Below, one piece after another: positions 7,611-17,040 of a stretch of DNA of 38,791 bases; positions within the stretch are counted from its first letter, which is position 1, and every line of letters starts with the position of its first letter. The stretch spans positions 1-38,791 of the forward strand of contig CAMWLW010000018.1 in NCBI GenBank assembly GCA_947175245.1. The letters are read 5' to 3'. Source of the DNA: an uncultured Bacteroidales bacterium. Lineage in GTDB: Bacteria; Bacteroidota; Bacteroidia; Bacteroidales; Muribaculaceae. The translations under genes were made by a program, and so were the position numbers. Under the pieces are notes generated by a model. It worked only from the letters and a program-made list of their open reading frames with translations, had not been told where the DNA came from and made no database searches.

Positions 7611-10600
7611 ATGAAAACCCAAATACTTGTTGCAGTAGCTTTGTTGCTGTGTATGCCCGTGGCACGCGGTACAGGCTTTATGGACAGGTATAACGTAACG
7701 TCGTACACCATGAACGACGGGATGGCCAATAATCATATTAATGATTTGTATATTGATTCAAAGGGGTTCCTGTGGATAGCATTCAATGGCGGCGGCATAT
7801 CGAGATTTGACGGTCACGAGGCGTATAACCTTAGTGATACGGGCGACGAGCTGTCGATCAAGGACGGTTTTGTGAGAGGCATAGCCGAAGATCGCCTCAA
7901 CCGACTGTGGATTGCCGGTGAAAGCGGCATTGATATTCTTGATCTGAAGACTATGTCGATTGTTTATCCTGCCGACCATACGGGGGCGTTTTACGATATG
8001 TCGAACAAGCTGGCAACCGATGTCATGGTCGACTCGGCCGGCGACGTGTGGGTGAGTTTCCCTAACGAGGTTGCCAGGGTTGAAGTTAATGCTGACGGGT
8101 CGATCGAGTCGATAAGATTTATTGACCTGCCCGGGTCATTTCACCGAGGCATCACCGTGAGGGATATTAACGGTGAGATATGGGTCGGAGCCGTCAACAC
8201 CGTGAAACGTGTCGTGACAAAGCCGTCGGGCGACCTGATGCCGGCCGATGTGTCGCCCAAGCTCACTAATCTGCCTAATGTAAGCTATATAAGTGATATA
8301 GAACTGAAAGAAAACGAGGTGTGGGTGTCAACCAATCACGGTGTGTATCGATATGATCCGGCCAACGATATGGTCAAGCTATATCTGCATACTGCATCCG
8401 AGCACTCGCTGACTCAGAACTATACTACCGATATTGCCGTCACTGCCGACAAGCAACTTGTTGTGTCGACGCTGCAGGGACTGAATATCTATAACCCGAT
8501 AAGTGACGATTTTGAGCGCTGTAACGAGTCGCGGCACACGCTCAACGACCAGTTTGTGAGTCGTGTTGTGGTCAATGGCAACCATATTTTTGTGGCTACT
8601 GAGAGCGGTGGCCTGAATGTGTTGACACCACGACGCCTGAAGATTAAATCGCTGCAAAACGACGTCTCAGACCCGTCATCGCTGTCAAACAATCCGGTCA
8701 ACGCCATCATCGAGACCCGCGACGGGACACTATGGGTAGGCACGGTTGAGGGAGGTCTGAATGTCAGGCGCCCCGGAGTTAGCGGATTCACGCACATAAG
8801 AGCAGGCAGCGGCCTGATAAGTCACAATTCAGTGTCGGCACTTGCTGCCGACGGCAACGGCAACCTGTGGGTAGGCACGTGGGGAGGTGGTGTCGATGTC
8901 ATTACCACGGCCGAGCCTTACCGCCGCCTCAGGAGTTTTAACCACGAGACAGTCGACAGTCTTGACATGACCTTTATCGGGTCGTTGATTTATGATGAGA
9001 AAAATAACGGCATGTGGATAGGATCAAATGTCGGACTGTTGTTTTATGACTTTGCCGCCGGCAAGCTCGCGCCGGGGGTTATCACTACGCCCGAGGTCAT
9101 TGTGTTCGGTTTTGTCGGTTCGCTTATCGATGATGACAACAGGCTGTGGGTAGGCAGTAACAACGGCTTGCTGATGGTCGACCTGAATGACAGGGATACT
9201 GACGGCAGGTTCAGGTACAGGTATTTCAGAAATCTCAGGGGCGATGAAAATTCGCTCGTGAAGCCGTCATCGTTTTGTCGCGGCAGCGATGGCTCGCTGT
9301 GGATAGGTACGAATGGTCAGGGAATGTATCGGTGTACGATTATTGACGGTGAGTATCAGTTTGATAACTATAACAGTAACCACGGATTACGCAGCAATGC
9401 CGTGAAGAGTCTGGCTGCGAGTCCTGACGGCCGTATATGGGCTGCCACTATCAACGGGTTGTCGTGTTTTGATCCCGAGCGGGAGTCATTTGATAATTAT
9501 ACAACGGGCGACGGATTGCCCGACAATCAGTTCTATTGGAACGCCGCGTGCAATACTACGGCCGGGCATCTGTTGTTCGGAACTGTGAACGGAATAGCTG
9601 ACATTGACCCCGACAGTGACGATGTGGATTCAATGTCACAGCCGGTGTTGTTCACACGTCTATATGTAGATAATCGTCCTGTAGGTATTGATGACCTCGA
9701 TATCACTGAGCGCGATATCGCTTACACCGACCATATAACGCTCCACGAGAGCAATAAATCGTTTGAGGTAGAGTTCTCGGCGCTTGATTTTGCGCCGGGC
9801 GGCGATGCGGCCTACAGTTATCAGCTCGTGGGGTTTGATGACAACCCGATAAAACTCAACGACGGTCACCGCAGGGCCACCTATACCAATCTGCCACCCG
9901 GCAAATACACGCTGAGAGTAATGTATCATCCTAATGGTCAGGATAGCGAGTCGGGCCCCGTGAGCGAGCTGAAGGTTACAGTCAAGCCTTATTTTTATAA
10001 GACAGTGTGGTTTATAACGCTGATTATAATAATGCTGGCGATAGGTGCCTATGTCTACGTGCGTCTCAGGGAGAAAGATCTTAAACAGCAGAAGAATATA
10101 CTCAAGAGCGAGGTTGACAAGAGTGTGGCCGAGATTGCCCGTCAGAAAAAGCTTGCCGAGGAACACGCCGCCGAGCTGGCCGAGCGTAATCAGGCCCTGA
10201 CGGCAAGTAACGAGGAGATTACGCGTCAGAAACAGCAGTTGACCGACATGAACCGTCAGATACAGGAGATGACCGTTGACCGTATATCGTTCTTTACCAA
10301 TATCACCCATGAGTTCAGAACGCCAATCACTTTGATTATCGGCCCGATAGAGCGCGCCTTGAAACTCAGCACCAATCCCAAGGTCATAGAGCAGCTGCAA
10401 TTTGTCGAGCGCAATTCCAAAAACCTGCTGACGCTCGTTAATCAACTGATGGATTTCAGGAAAATCGAGTCGGGCAAGATGGAGATATCGCGCACGATGG
10501 GCGACTTTACACGTTTTCTGAACGATGTAGTGAAACCGTTCAGGCCTGTGGCCGATGAGCGAGGCATCGACATACGCGTGCTCATGAGGTTGAAGTACAA

Positions 10601-11840
10601 CCGGTTTGCTTTTGATGAGGAGTCGCTGCGCAAAGTGTCGGTCAATCTGCTTGCCAACGCGATAAAGTTTACCCCCGACGGCGGTACGGTCACCGTGTAT
10701 GCCGCCATGATGCCGTGCAGCAGCGATGCCGGCGGCAGCACGCTCTATCTCGGAGTCAGCGACACCGGCAGCGGCATTGCCGAGAAAGATATCGCGCACG
10801 TGTTTGACCGCTTCTTCCAAGGTGACAGTAATCTGAAATATCCTATAGCCGGTGCCGGCGACAGCGGCGTGGGCCTGTACCTGTGCCGTAGCATCGTCGA
10901 ACTGTATGGCGGCACTATAGACGTGCGCAATAATCACGGAAGCGGCTGTACATTCAGGGTGTTCCTGCCGATACCCGGTGTTGACAAATCGACTGCCGAT
11001 GCCGGTGACGATACAAAAGCACTTGTGGCTTCGCGCCGATCGAGTGTCGGTGATGACAATGTGGAGTCGACCGACAAAACGCTGCTTGTTGTAGAGGATA
11101 ACCAGGATATGAGGCGGTTCATCTGCTCGCTGTTACGCGATAAATATACTCTGCTCGAGGCATCGGACGGCGCCGAGGCACTGAATATCCTGCTCGAAAA
11201 GCATGTTGACTTGATAATCAGCGACCTGATGATGCCGGTGATGGACGGTAACGAACTGTCGAGGTGTGTAAAAGAGAATTTCTCGATAAGTCACATACCG
11301 TTCATAATGCTCACCGCCAAGACGTCAGACAATGCCCGTATCGATTCATATCGCGTTGGTGTCGACTCATACCTGCTCAAACCGTTTGAGGAGGAGGTGC
11401 TGCTGGCACGTATCGAGGGTATACTCAAATCGCGTCAGAGATTGCAGAGCAAGTTTGCCGTCAACATGAATACCGACGAGCTCGAAATAACCGAAGAGTC
11501 ACGCGACAAGCGGTTTGCCGACCAGGTTATGGAGGTCGTTAAGCAGAATTACAAAAATTCTTACTTCGAGGTTGGTGATTTTGCCGAGGCTCTTGGCATA
11601 AGCCGCAGTCTGCTCAACAAGAAGCTGCAAAGCCTTATGGGGCAGAGTGCGGGTCAACTCATGCGCAACTATCGCCTGAATATAGCACGCCAGCTCATAA
11701 CCAAAAATCGCGTCACGCGCAACATGAATATCTCGGAGATTGCCTATGAGGTGGGTTTCAACGATTCAAAGTATTTTACCCGCTGTTTTACAAAGCAATT
11801 CGGCTCTACACCAAGCTCTATGATGGGCAGTGACAGGTGA
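7611..11840 (+). CDS. Hybrid two-component system sensor/regulator (HTCS), arabinan locus
   Basis: This ~1409-aa protein joins a whole two-component pathway in one chain. In order: signal peptide (1-20); a periplasmic double beta-propeller of Reg_prop blades to ~700, with repeated LW(I/V)G and GLWVGT-like strands; a Y_Y_Y domain (~715-790); one membrane helix (~798-820); a coiled coil; HisKA with His900 in FTNITHEFRTP; HATPase with N and G boxes (NLLANAIKF, DTGSGI); a receiver with Asp1205 in LIISDLMMPVMDG; and a C-terminal AraC-type HTH (GISRSLLNKKLQ, FNDSKYFTRCF). HTCS proteins bind oligosaccharides in the periplasm and activate the adjacent locus. By position this matches BT0366, which senses arabino-oligosaccharides. 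Start 7611 is chosen over 7593 because of the promoter at 7556-7585 and the better signal peptide. All catalytic residues are present. Confidence 0.93.
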   Translation: MKTQILVAVALLLCMPVARGTGFMDRYNVTSYTMNDGMANNHINDLYIDSKGFLWIAFNGGGISRFDGHEAYNLSDTGDELSIKDGFVRGIAEDRLNRLWIAGESGIDILDLKTMSIVYPADHTGAFYDMSNKLATDVMVDSAGDVWVSFPNEVARVEVNADGSIESIRFIDLPGSFHRGITVRDINGEIWVGAVNTVKRVVTKPSGDLMPADVSPKLTNLPNVSYISDIELKENEVWVSTNHGVYRYDPANDMVKLYLHTASEHSLTQNYTTDIAVTADKQLVVSTLQGLNIYNPISDDFERCNESRHTLNDQFVSRVVVNGNHIFVATESGGLNVLTPRRLKIKSLQNDVSDPSSLSNNPVNAIIETRDGTLWVGTVEGGLNVRRPGVSGFTHIRAGSGLISHNSVSALAADGNGNLWVGTWGGGVDVITTAEPYRRLRSFNHETVDSLDMTFIGSLIYDEKNNGMWIGSNVGLLFYDFAAGKLAPGVITTPEVIVFGFVGSLIDDDNRLWVGSNNGLLMVDLNDRDTDGRFRYRYFRNLRGDENSLVKPSSFCRGSDGSLWIGTNGQGMYRCTIIDGEYQFDNYNSNHGLRSNAVKSLAASPDGRIWAATINGLSCFDPERESFDNYTTGDGLPDNQFYWNAACNTTAGHLLFGTVNGIADIDPDSDDVDSMSQPVLFTRLYVDNRPVGIDDLDITERDIAYTDHITLHESNKSFEVEFSALDFAPGGDAAYSYQLVGFDDNPIKLNDGHRRATYTNLPPGKYTLRVMYHPNGQDSESGPVSELKVTVKPYFYKTVWFITLIIIMLAIGAYVYVRLREKDLKQQKNILKSEVDKSVAEIARQKKLAEEHAAELAERNQALTASNEEITRQKQQLTDMNRQIQEMTVDRISFFTNITHEFRTPITLIIGPIERALKLSTNPKVIEQLQFVERNSKNLLTLVNQLMDFRKIESGKMEISRTMGDFTRFLNDVVKPFRPVADERGIDIRVLMRLKYNRFAFDEESLRKVSVNLLANAIKFTPDGGTVTVYAAMMPCSSDAGGSTLYLGVSDTGSGIAEKDIAHVFDRFFQGDSNLKYPIAGAGDSGVGLYLCRSIVELYGGTIDVRNNHGSGCTFRVFLPIPGVDKSTADAGDDTKALVASRRSSVGDDNVESTDKTLLVVEDNQDMRRFICSLLRDKYTLLEASDGAEALNILLEKHVDLIISDLMMPVMDGNELSRCVKENFSISHIPFIMLTAKTSDNARIDSYRVGVDSYLLKPFEEEVLLARIEGILKSRQRLQSKFAVNMNTDELEITEESRDKRFADQVMEVVKQNYKNSYFEVGDFAEALGISRSLLNKKLQSLMGQSAGQLMRNYRLNIARQLITKNRVTRNMNISEIAYEVGFNDSKYFTRCFTKQFGSTPSSMMGSDR

Positions 11841-11857
11841 CGTGTGGAAATTAATAT

Positions 11858-11931
11858 CTTAAAAATACCCAAAAATATACCTTAAAAGTTCAATTATCCA
11901 CCAAAAAATGGGGGGGGGTAGTATATCTTTG
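11858..11931 (+). promoter_or_regulatory. Regulated promoter of the main SusCD operon, with a nine-G tract
   Basis: The -7 box TATCTTTG (11924-11931) fits consensus exactly, but no TTG occurs at the -33 position; the spacer holds nine consecutive G (11910-11918). Upstream are two CTTAAAA direct repeats 23 bases apart (11858-11864 and 11881-11887) and the A/C-rich motif ATACCCAAAAATATAC (11865-11880). A similar motif, ATACCCTAACAATACAC, occurs after the predicted start (from 11944). The lack of a -33 element with repeats in its place suits an activator-dependent promoter bound by the AraC-type domain of the HTCS. The predicted leader is ~68 bases. The rest of the 11841-12005 gap shows no other gene. 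Confidence 0.5.
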
Positions 11932-12005
11932 CATTGTTTTAACATACCCTAACAATACACGGTTGAAAATACAAAAACCTAAAATACTAACCTTAAACTT
12001 ATCAC

Positions 12006-13862
12006 ATGAAGACTAAGAAATGGATGTGTATCATAGCGGCAGCTGCCGTTATGATGACAAGTTCATCTTGTCACGATTGGGGTGAAATGGACCCTCCGGC
12101 GGCCAATGATGTTTACCCCACTCTTGAAAATGTGGCTCAGTACACATTTGAAGACGAGATTCTCGACCCGATGCTTTTCAAGACAGGCAGCTACACCGGC
12201 ACCGATATTCCGGAGCTGGTCACCGATGACACCAAAGGTCAGGTGCTGTATCTCAATCATGGCTATGTGACCATGACCAATCCTCTCGTAGCGGTTACCT
12301 GTCAGAATGGTGTCTCGCTGACTTTCTGGATGAAACAGGATGTCGCCATGACCGATGATGCCGAGGAGGTCGCTCCCGAACAGGACTTGACCGGCGCGCT
12401 CATAGGCTTCACCAACGCTAACGATACAGGGCGTCTGTTCTTCACCGCCAACGGCTGGCTCAGTTACAGCGGTATCGACGGCGAGTGGAGCGAAAACGAC
12501 CCCTCGCAGTATAAGACCGGCTACATCACTCCCGGTGAGTGGCACTATGTGGCCCTTATCGTGCGCGACAACGGCTATGGACTGTATGTTGACGGCGAGC
12601 GCAAGACCGACAAGGTGGTGACCGACTTCGACTGCTCGAAGCTGGTTAAGTTCATGAACAAGGTCTCTACATTATATATAGGTAAAGGCAGCGACACCGA
12701 GACTGCTCCCTGGATGATCGACGACCTGAAGATCTACCGCAACCAGATTACGGACAAGGAGATTGCACGACCCAACATGGGCGGCGGTTCAGGCCCCGGT
12801 GGCTTCGACTTCGGCTCGTTTGACTTCGTGACCGATCCAATGATTCCCAACATCGGCAGCCCTGACTGTACTGCAGGTTGGTGGCAGGAGTTCTCAAACT
12901 ACTATCGTATTCCCGCCGAGACCAATCTGCGCCTTTCGTTCACCAACCACACCAGCGGTGGCGGCAACTGGAACAACTGGAACCTGTGTCTGTGTACCGA
13001 CGCCGAGCGCGGTGCCGAGGGCTATGAGGAGTATTTCGTTATTCGCTCAGACCTCTATGGCTGGGGCGGGGCCTATAACGGTGACAATTTCTCAAACACC
13101 GGCTATGGAGACTGGGATAAGTTCCGCGCCGACATGGAGGGTGCCGAGGTAGTGATTGACATTACCCGCAGCGGTGCCGAGATATTCGTCAAGGCCACGG
13201 CTACATGTAAGGACGGTACAGTCTATGTCGAGAATTTCCACGCCGAGTGTGGCGACGGCTCGCAGGTAGTGCGCGCGTTCCTCATTGTCGACGGATCATA
13301 TCTCGAGATGCACACCGACGATATCATTGCCTATCTCCCTGTTGAGATTTCCAACACCACAGTCGGCGCTACCGACAACTCGACCGGCTGGTGGCAGGAA
13401 TTTTCTGATTATTTCACCATCACCCCCGGTGTCAACCTCAATCTCAGCCTCATTAACCACACCAGCGGTGGCGGTAACTGGAACAACTGGTGCCTGTGTG
13501 CATGTACCGACGCTGAGCGCGGCGGTGACGGCTATGAGGAGTATTTCGTCGTGCGTTCTGACCTCTATGGCTGGGGCATGTCCTATATCGGTGACAAGTG
13601 GACAAGCTCGGGCTATGACGACTGGGATAAATTCCGCGTCGACATGGAGGGTGCGGCTGTCAATGTGAAGGTTGAGCGTAATGGCGCTACTGTCACATAC
13701 ACCAGTGTGGCTGTAGCACCCGACGGTACAGTCTATACCGAGAGCCTGCCGGCTGAGTGTGGCGACGGCAGCCAGACCATCCGTGCGTTCCTTATCGTCG
13801 ACGGGTCACACTTCGTGCTCAACCCCTCTGAGTGTTACATCTATGTACCCGTCTACAAATAA
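12006..13862 (+). CDS. Surface lipoprotein: LamG domain plus two tandem Trp-rich domains
   Basis: This 618-aa lipoprotein has its lipid Cys at residue 22 (TSSSC, then HDWGEMD). Residues ~40-255 form a LamG/concanavalin-like beta-sandwich (VSLTFWMK, GEWHYVALIV, LYVDGERK, MIDDLKIYRN). A Gly-rich linker (258-270) leads to two tandem copies of a ~164-residue domain (284-447 and 454-617) offset by exactly 170 residues. Hand alignment gives about 60% identity. Each copy has GWWQEFS, NHTSGGGNWNNW, RSDLYGWG, DWDKFR and AECGDGSQ. The exposed aromatic clusters suggest carbohydrate binding, and position suggests a surface glycan-binding protein like BT0365. It is the first gene of the operon, before SusC, whereas such proteins usually follow SusD. 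LamG call firm; the Trp-rich domain I cannot name, and its binding role is inferred. Confidence 0.8.
   Translation: MKTKKWMCIIAAAAVMMTSSSCHDWGEMDPPAANDVYPTLENVAQYTFEDEILDPMLFKTGSYTGTDIPELVTDDTKGQVLYLNHGYVTMTNPLVAVTCQNGVSLTFWMKQDVAMTDDAEEVAPEQDLTGALIGFTNANDTGRLFFTANGWLSYSGIDGEWSENDPSQYKTGYITPGEWHYVALIVRDNGYGLYVDGERKTDKVVTDFDCSKLVKFMNKVSTLYIGKGSDTETAPWMIDDLKIYRNQITDKEIARPNMGGGSGPGGFDFGSFDFVTDPMIPNIGSPDCTAGWWQEFSNYYRIPAETNLRLSFTNHTSGGGNWNNWNLCLCTDAERGAEGYEEYFVIRSDLYGWGGAYNGDNFSNTGYGDWDKFRADMEGAEVVIDITRSGAEIFVKATATCKDGTVYVENFHAECGDGSQVVRAFLIVDGSYLEMHTDDIIAYLPVEISNTTVGATDNSTGWWQEFSDYFTITPGVNLNLSLINHTSGGGNWNNWCLCACTDAERGGDGYEEYFVVRSDLYGWGMSYIGDKWTSSGYDDWDKFRVDMEGAAVNVKVERNGATVTYTSVAVAPDGTVYTESLPAECGDGSQTIRAFLIVDGSHFVLNPSECYIYVPVYK
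12855..13856 (+). repeat. In-frame tandem duplication, 510-base period
   Basis: Codons 284-447 and 454-617 of the lipoprotein gene encode the same domain. Some stretches are nearly identical in DNA as well, for example around 12945-12975 and 13455-13485 (CACACCAGCGGTGGCGG), so recombination could delete or add a copy without a frameshift. Confidence 0.8.
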
Positions 13863-13892
13863 TAAAAACCTTAAATCACATTATATACAATC

Positions 13893-16800
13893 ATGAATAA
13901 CAGCAGTATAATCAGCCCGAACGGAAATAGCAAGTGGCTTCGCCTCCTGCTTCCCGTCCTCATCTGGGTGCTGGGTGCCTCGCTGGCATCGGCTCAGACC
14001 CAGGTGACCGGTGTTGTCAAAGATGCTACCGGCGAACCGCTTATCGGTGCGAGTGTCATCGAACAGGGTACTTCTACCGGCACGGCTACAAACTTTGACG
14101 GTGAATTTGTACTTTATATCAAAGACGTCAGCAAGGCCGCCCTGTCGGTAAGCTACGTAGGTTACGAGCCCCAGACTGTAGCTCTCAACGGGCGCACGAA
14201 CATTGAAATCGTGATGCAGGAATCATCGGCCACTCTCGATGAGGTGGTGGTCGTTGGTTACGGTCAGCAGAAGAAAGAGTCGGTTGTGGGCGCTATCTCA
14301 CAGGTAAGCTCCAAAGACCTTCTCGAGACGCCGTCGGCCAACCTGTCACAGGCTATCTCGGGTAAAATTCCCGGTGTGATCACATCACAGACGTCGGGTG
14401 CTCCCGGGGCCGACGATGCCTCGATCTACATTCGCGGCCGCGCTACCTTTGCAGGCGACGCCCAGCCTCTGATTCTCGTTGACGGTATCGAGCGTTCGTT
14501 CTCGCAGATAGCCCCCGACGATATCGAGACAATCTCGGTTCTTAAAGACGCATCGGCTACTGCCGTGTATGGTGTGCGCGGTGCAAACGGTGTTATGCTC
14601 ATCACCACCAAGCGCGGTAAGGAGCAGAAACCCGTGGTGAGCCTCACCGCCAACTGGCAGTTCCAGACTCCTACCCGCAAGGACACCTACCTCGATTCTT
14701 ACCAGTCGGTGACACTGCTCGAGGAGGCTCTCGCCAATGACGGGCTGCCCTCGCAGTACTCGGCAAGCGACATCGAGATGTTCCGCCAGTCGGTGGCCGG
14801 CACGTTGACAGGCACCGACGCGTTGCTCTATCCCAATGTCGACTGGTATGACGAGATACTGCGCTCGTCGGCTCCGGCACAGCGTTACAATGCCAGCGTG
14901 CGCGGCGGTACAAAGCGCATGCGCTACTATGCATCGCTCGAGTATTATGACCAGGAGTCACTTTTCAAAAATCTGAGCAATGACACCTACGGCAACTCAT
15001 CAAGCCTCAACTATAAGCGTTACGGCTTCCGTGCCAATGCCGACTTCTTCCTGTCCAAAGACCTCACGCTGTCGGTTAACTTCGGCACACGTTTCGAGGA
15101 GCGCCGCGGCCCCAACTCGACCGAGGAAAGCCACTACAGCCAGGTGTTCTATAATCTTAACCACACCCCCGGCTGGATGTTCCCCGTTGCCTACTATCTC
15201 AACGACGGCGATGTGATCCGTACCTACTATGGCGGCTCGTCACAGTATCAGGACAATATCTATGCCCGTCTCGCCGATGGCGGTTACTACAAGGCCGTGA
15301 ACACCATCAACGAGACCAACTTCATTGCCGACTACAAGATGGACTGGCTCACTCCCGGTCTTAGCGCGCGTGCAATGGTGTCGTTTGACTACGAGAACTA
15401 TCACCGCAACAATTACAACCGCAACTTCGCCACCTACGCCCTTCTCAAGGACGGTAACGGCAATCCTCTCGACCCCAACTCGACCGACAGCTACAACCGC
15501 TTCAACAGCAACAGCCTGCTGACATCGTCTTATTCGAGCAACACTATCTACAAACTCTACATGGAGGGTCAGCTCAACTACAAGCGCGTGTTCAATCAGG
15601 TTCATGACGTGACTGCGATGGTGCTGTACATGCAGAACGACTACCGTGCCAACGCCGAGCTCGCCAAGCGCTATCAGGGCGTTGTAGGTCGTGTGACCTA
15701 TGCCTACGACAACCGCTACCTCTTTGAGTTCAACGCCGGTTATAACGGTTCTGAGAACTTCGCCAAGCAGAAACGCTACGGTTTCTTCCCCTCGTTCTCG
15801 GCAGGCTGGCGCATCACACAGGAAGACTTCATGGAAGTAACCAAAAACTGGCTCAGCAACCTCAAGCTCCGTGCAAGCTATGGCCAGGTAGGTAACGACA
15901 TCTATCAGATCAACGGCGTTCAGCAGCGATTCCTGTATGAGCAGAAGTGGTCTCAGATAAATAACGACTACCACTTTGGTGTCAACGGCCAGACGGGTAT
16001 CTTCGAACAGCAGTATCCCAACTATGGTGTCACCTGGGAGCGTGCCCACAAGTATAATGTCGGCCTCGAGTTCGGCGTGTTTAACCAGCACCTCACCGGT
16101 AATGTTGATATCTTCTATGAGAAGCGTAATGACATTCTCACCGAGTATCTTACCCGCCCCTGGTGGTTTGGCGTGACTTCGGCTGCAGGTAACCTCGGAA
16201 AGACCACCAACAAAGGTTTCGAGCTTGAGTTACACTACAACAATGTTATCGGTAATGATTTCAACTATAACATAGGCCTTAATTTCTCTCATGCCCAGAA
16301 CGAGATTACGGCGATGGACGAGCCTGCTCTCAAGACCGCTTACCGCAAGCGCGAGGGACATCCCATCGGTCAGTATTTCGGTCTGATTGCCGACGGCTTC
16401 ATCACCTCGGCCGATATCGCGAGCGGTACACTGCCCGTCTCGACCTACGGCAACACTCAGGTCGGTGACCTCAAGTACCGCGACATGAACGGTGACGGGT
16501 TCATCGACGACCGCGACGAGACATTCATCGGCTACAGCGACGTTCCTGAAAATTCTTACTCGGTATCGCTCGGCTTCAACTGGAAGGGCATCGGCTTCTC
16601 GGTGATGTTCCAGGGAGTTGACCACGTGAGCCGCTATTATGACGCCGAGGCTATGTATGCCTTCGTGGCCGGCGGTAAAGTCAAGGAACACCATCTTGAC
16701 CGCTGGAATCCGGCCCTCACCGAGGCTCAGAACCTTGCCGGTGCCAAGTACCCCCTGCTTCACTATGACAACAACGGCGACCACAACCAGCGTCAGAACT

Positions 16801-17033
16801 CATTCTTCCTCAAGAACGGCTCGTTCTGCCGTCTGAAGAACATCGAGCTCTCTTACTCGCTGCCTCAGAAGTGGATCAAACACGCCTATATGAGCGAGTG
16901 CCGCGTCTTTGTCAACGCCAACAACCTCATCACATGGGATCACCTCGGCGGTCTCACCGACCCCGAGAGCAACGGTTCAAACCGTTACCCGATTTGTAAG
17001 ACTGTAAACTTTGGTGTCAACATCCAATTCTAA
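13893..17033 (+). CDS. SusC-like TonB-dependent outer-membrane transporter (first pair)
   Basis: This 1046-aa protein has a signal peptide (about residues 1-35, ending SLASA). A carboxypeptidase-regulatory-like domain (36-110: VTGVVKDATGEPLIGASV) is followed by the SusC signature LDEVVVVGYG and the plug domain (to ~235, with YIRGRATF, ILVDGIERS, LKDASATAVYGVRGANG). The rest is a 22-strand barrel ending in an aromatic residue (VNIQF). SusC proteins import oligosaccharides using TonB energy, with the partner SusD acting as a lid. It starts 30 bases after the LamG lipoprotein gene and ends 7 bases before the SusD gene. Length is typical. Substrate (arabino-oligosaccharides) is inferred from the enzymes in the locus; by order it corresponds to BT0364. 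Confidence 0.93.
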   Translation: MNNSSIISPNGNSKWLRLLLPVLIWVLGASLASAQTQVTGVVKDATGEPLIGASVIEQGTSTGTATNFDGEFVLYIKDVSKAALSVSYVGYEPQTVALNGRTNIEIVMQESSATLDEVVVVGYGQQKKESVVGAISQVSSKDLLETPSANLSQAISGKIPGVITSQTSGAPGADDASIYIRGRATFAGDAQPLILVDGIERSFSQIAPDDIETISVLKDASATAVYGVRGANGVMLITTKRGKEQKPVVSLTANWQFQTPTRKDTYLDSYQSVTLLEEALANDGLPSQYSASDIEMFRQSVAGTLTGTDALLYPNVDWYDEILRSSAPAQRYNASVRGGTKRMRYYASLEYYDQESLFKNLSNDTYGNSSSLNYKRYGFRANADFFLSKDLTLSVNFGTRFEERRGPNSTEESHYSQVFYNLNHTPGWMFPVAYYLNDGDVIRTYYGGSSQYQDNIYARLADGGYYKAVNTINETNFIADYKMDWLTPGLSARAMVSFDYENYHRNNYNRNFATYALLKDGNGNPLDPNSTDSYNRFNSNSLLTSSYSSNTIYKLYMEGQLNYKRVFNQVHDVTAMVLYMQNDYRANAELAKRYQGVVGRVTYAYDNRYLFEFNAGYNGSENFAKQKRYGFFPSFSAGWRITQEDFMEVTKNWLSNLKLRASYGQVGNDIYQINGVQQRFLYEQKWSQINNDYHFGVNGQTGIFEQQYPNYGVTWERAHKYNVGLEFGVFNQHLTGNVDIFYEKRNDILTEYLTRPWWFGVTSAAGNLGKTTNKGFELELHYNNVIGNDFNYNIGLNFSHAQNEITAMDEPALKTAYRKREGHPIGQYFGLIADGFITSADIASGTLPVSTYGNTQVGDLKYRDMNGDGFIDDRDETFIGYSDVPENSYSVSLGFNWKGIGFSVMFQGVDHVSRYYDAEAMYAFVAGGKVKEHHLDRWNPALTEAQNLAGAKYPLLHYDNNGDHNQRQNSFFLKNGSFCRLKNIELSYSLPQKWIKHAYMSECRVFVNANNLITWDHLGGLTDPESNGSNRYPICKTVNFGVNIQF

Positions 17034-17040
17034 TCACATC

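Noticed and set aside
9660-10937. 425-codon open frame on the minus strand
   Set aside because: It is antisense to the HTCS gene, whose domains are unbroken here; long antisense frames arise from GC-rich codon bias.
12855-13856. Sequence-assembly artefact as the cause of the duplicated domain
   Set aside because: The copies differ at roughly 40% of residues, so this is an old duplication, not a duplicated read.
15240-16091. 283-codon minus-strand frame
   Set aside because: Antisense to the SusC barrel, with no recognisable domain and a Val/Leu-rich composition typical of shadow frames.
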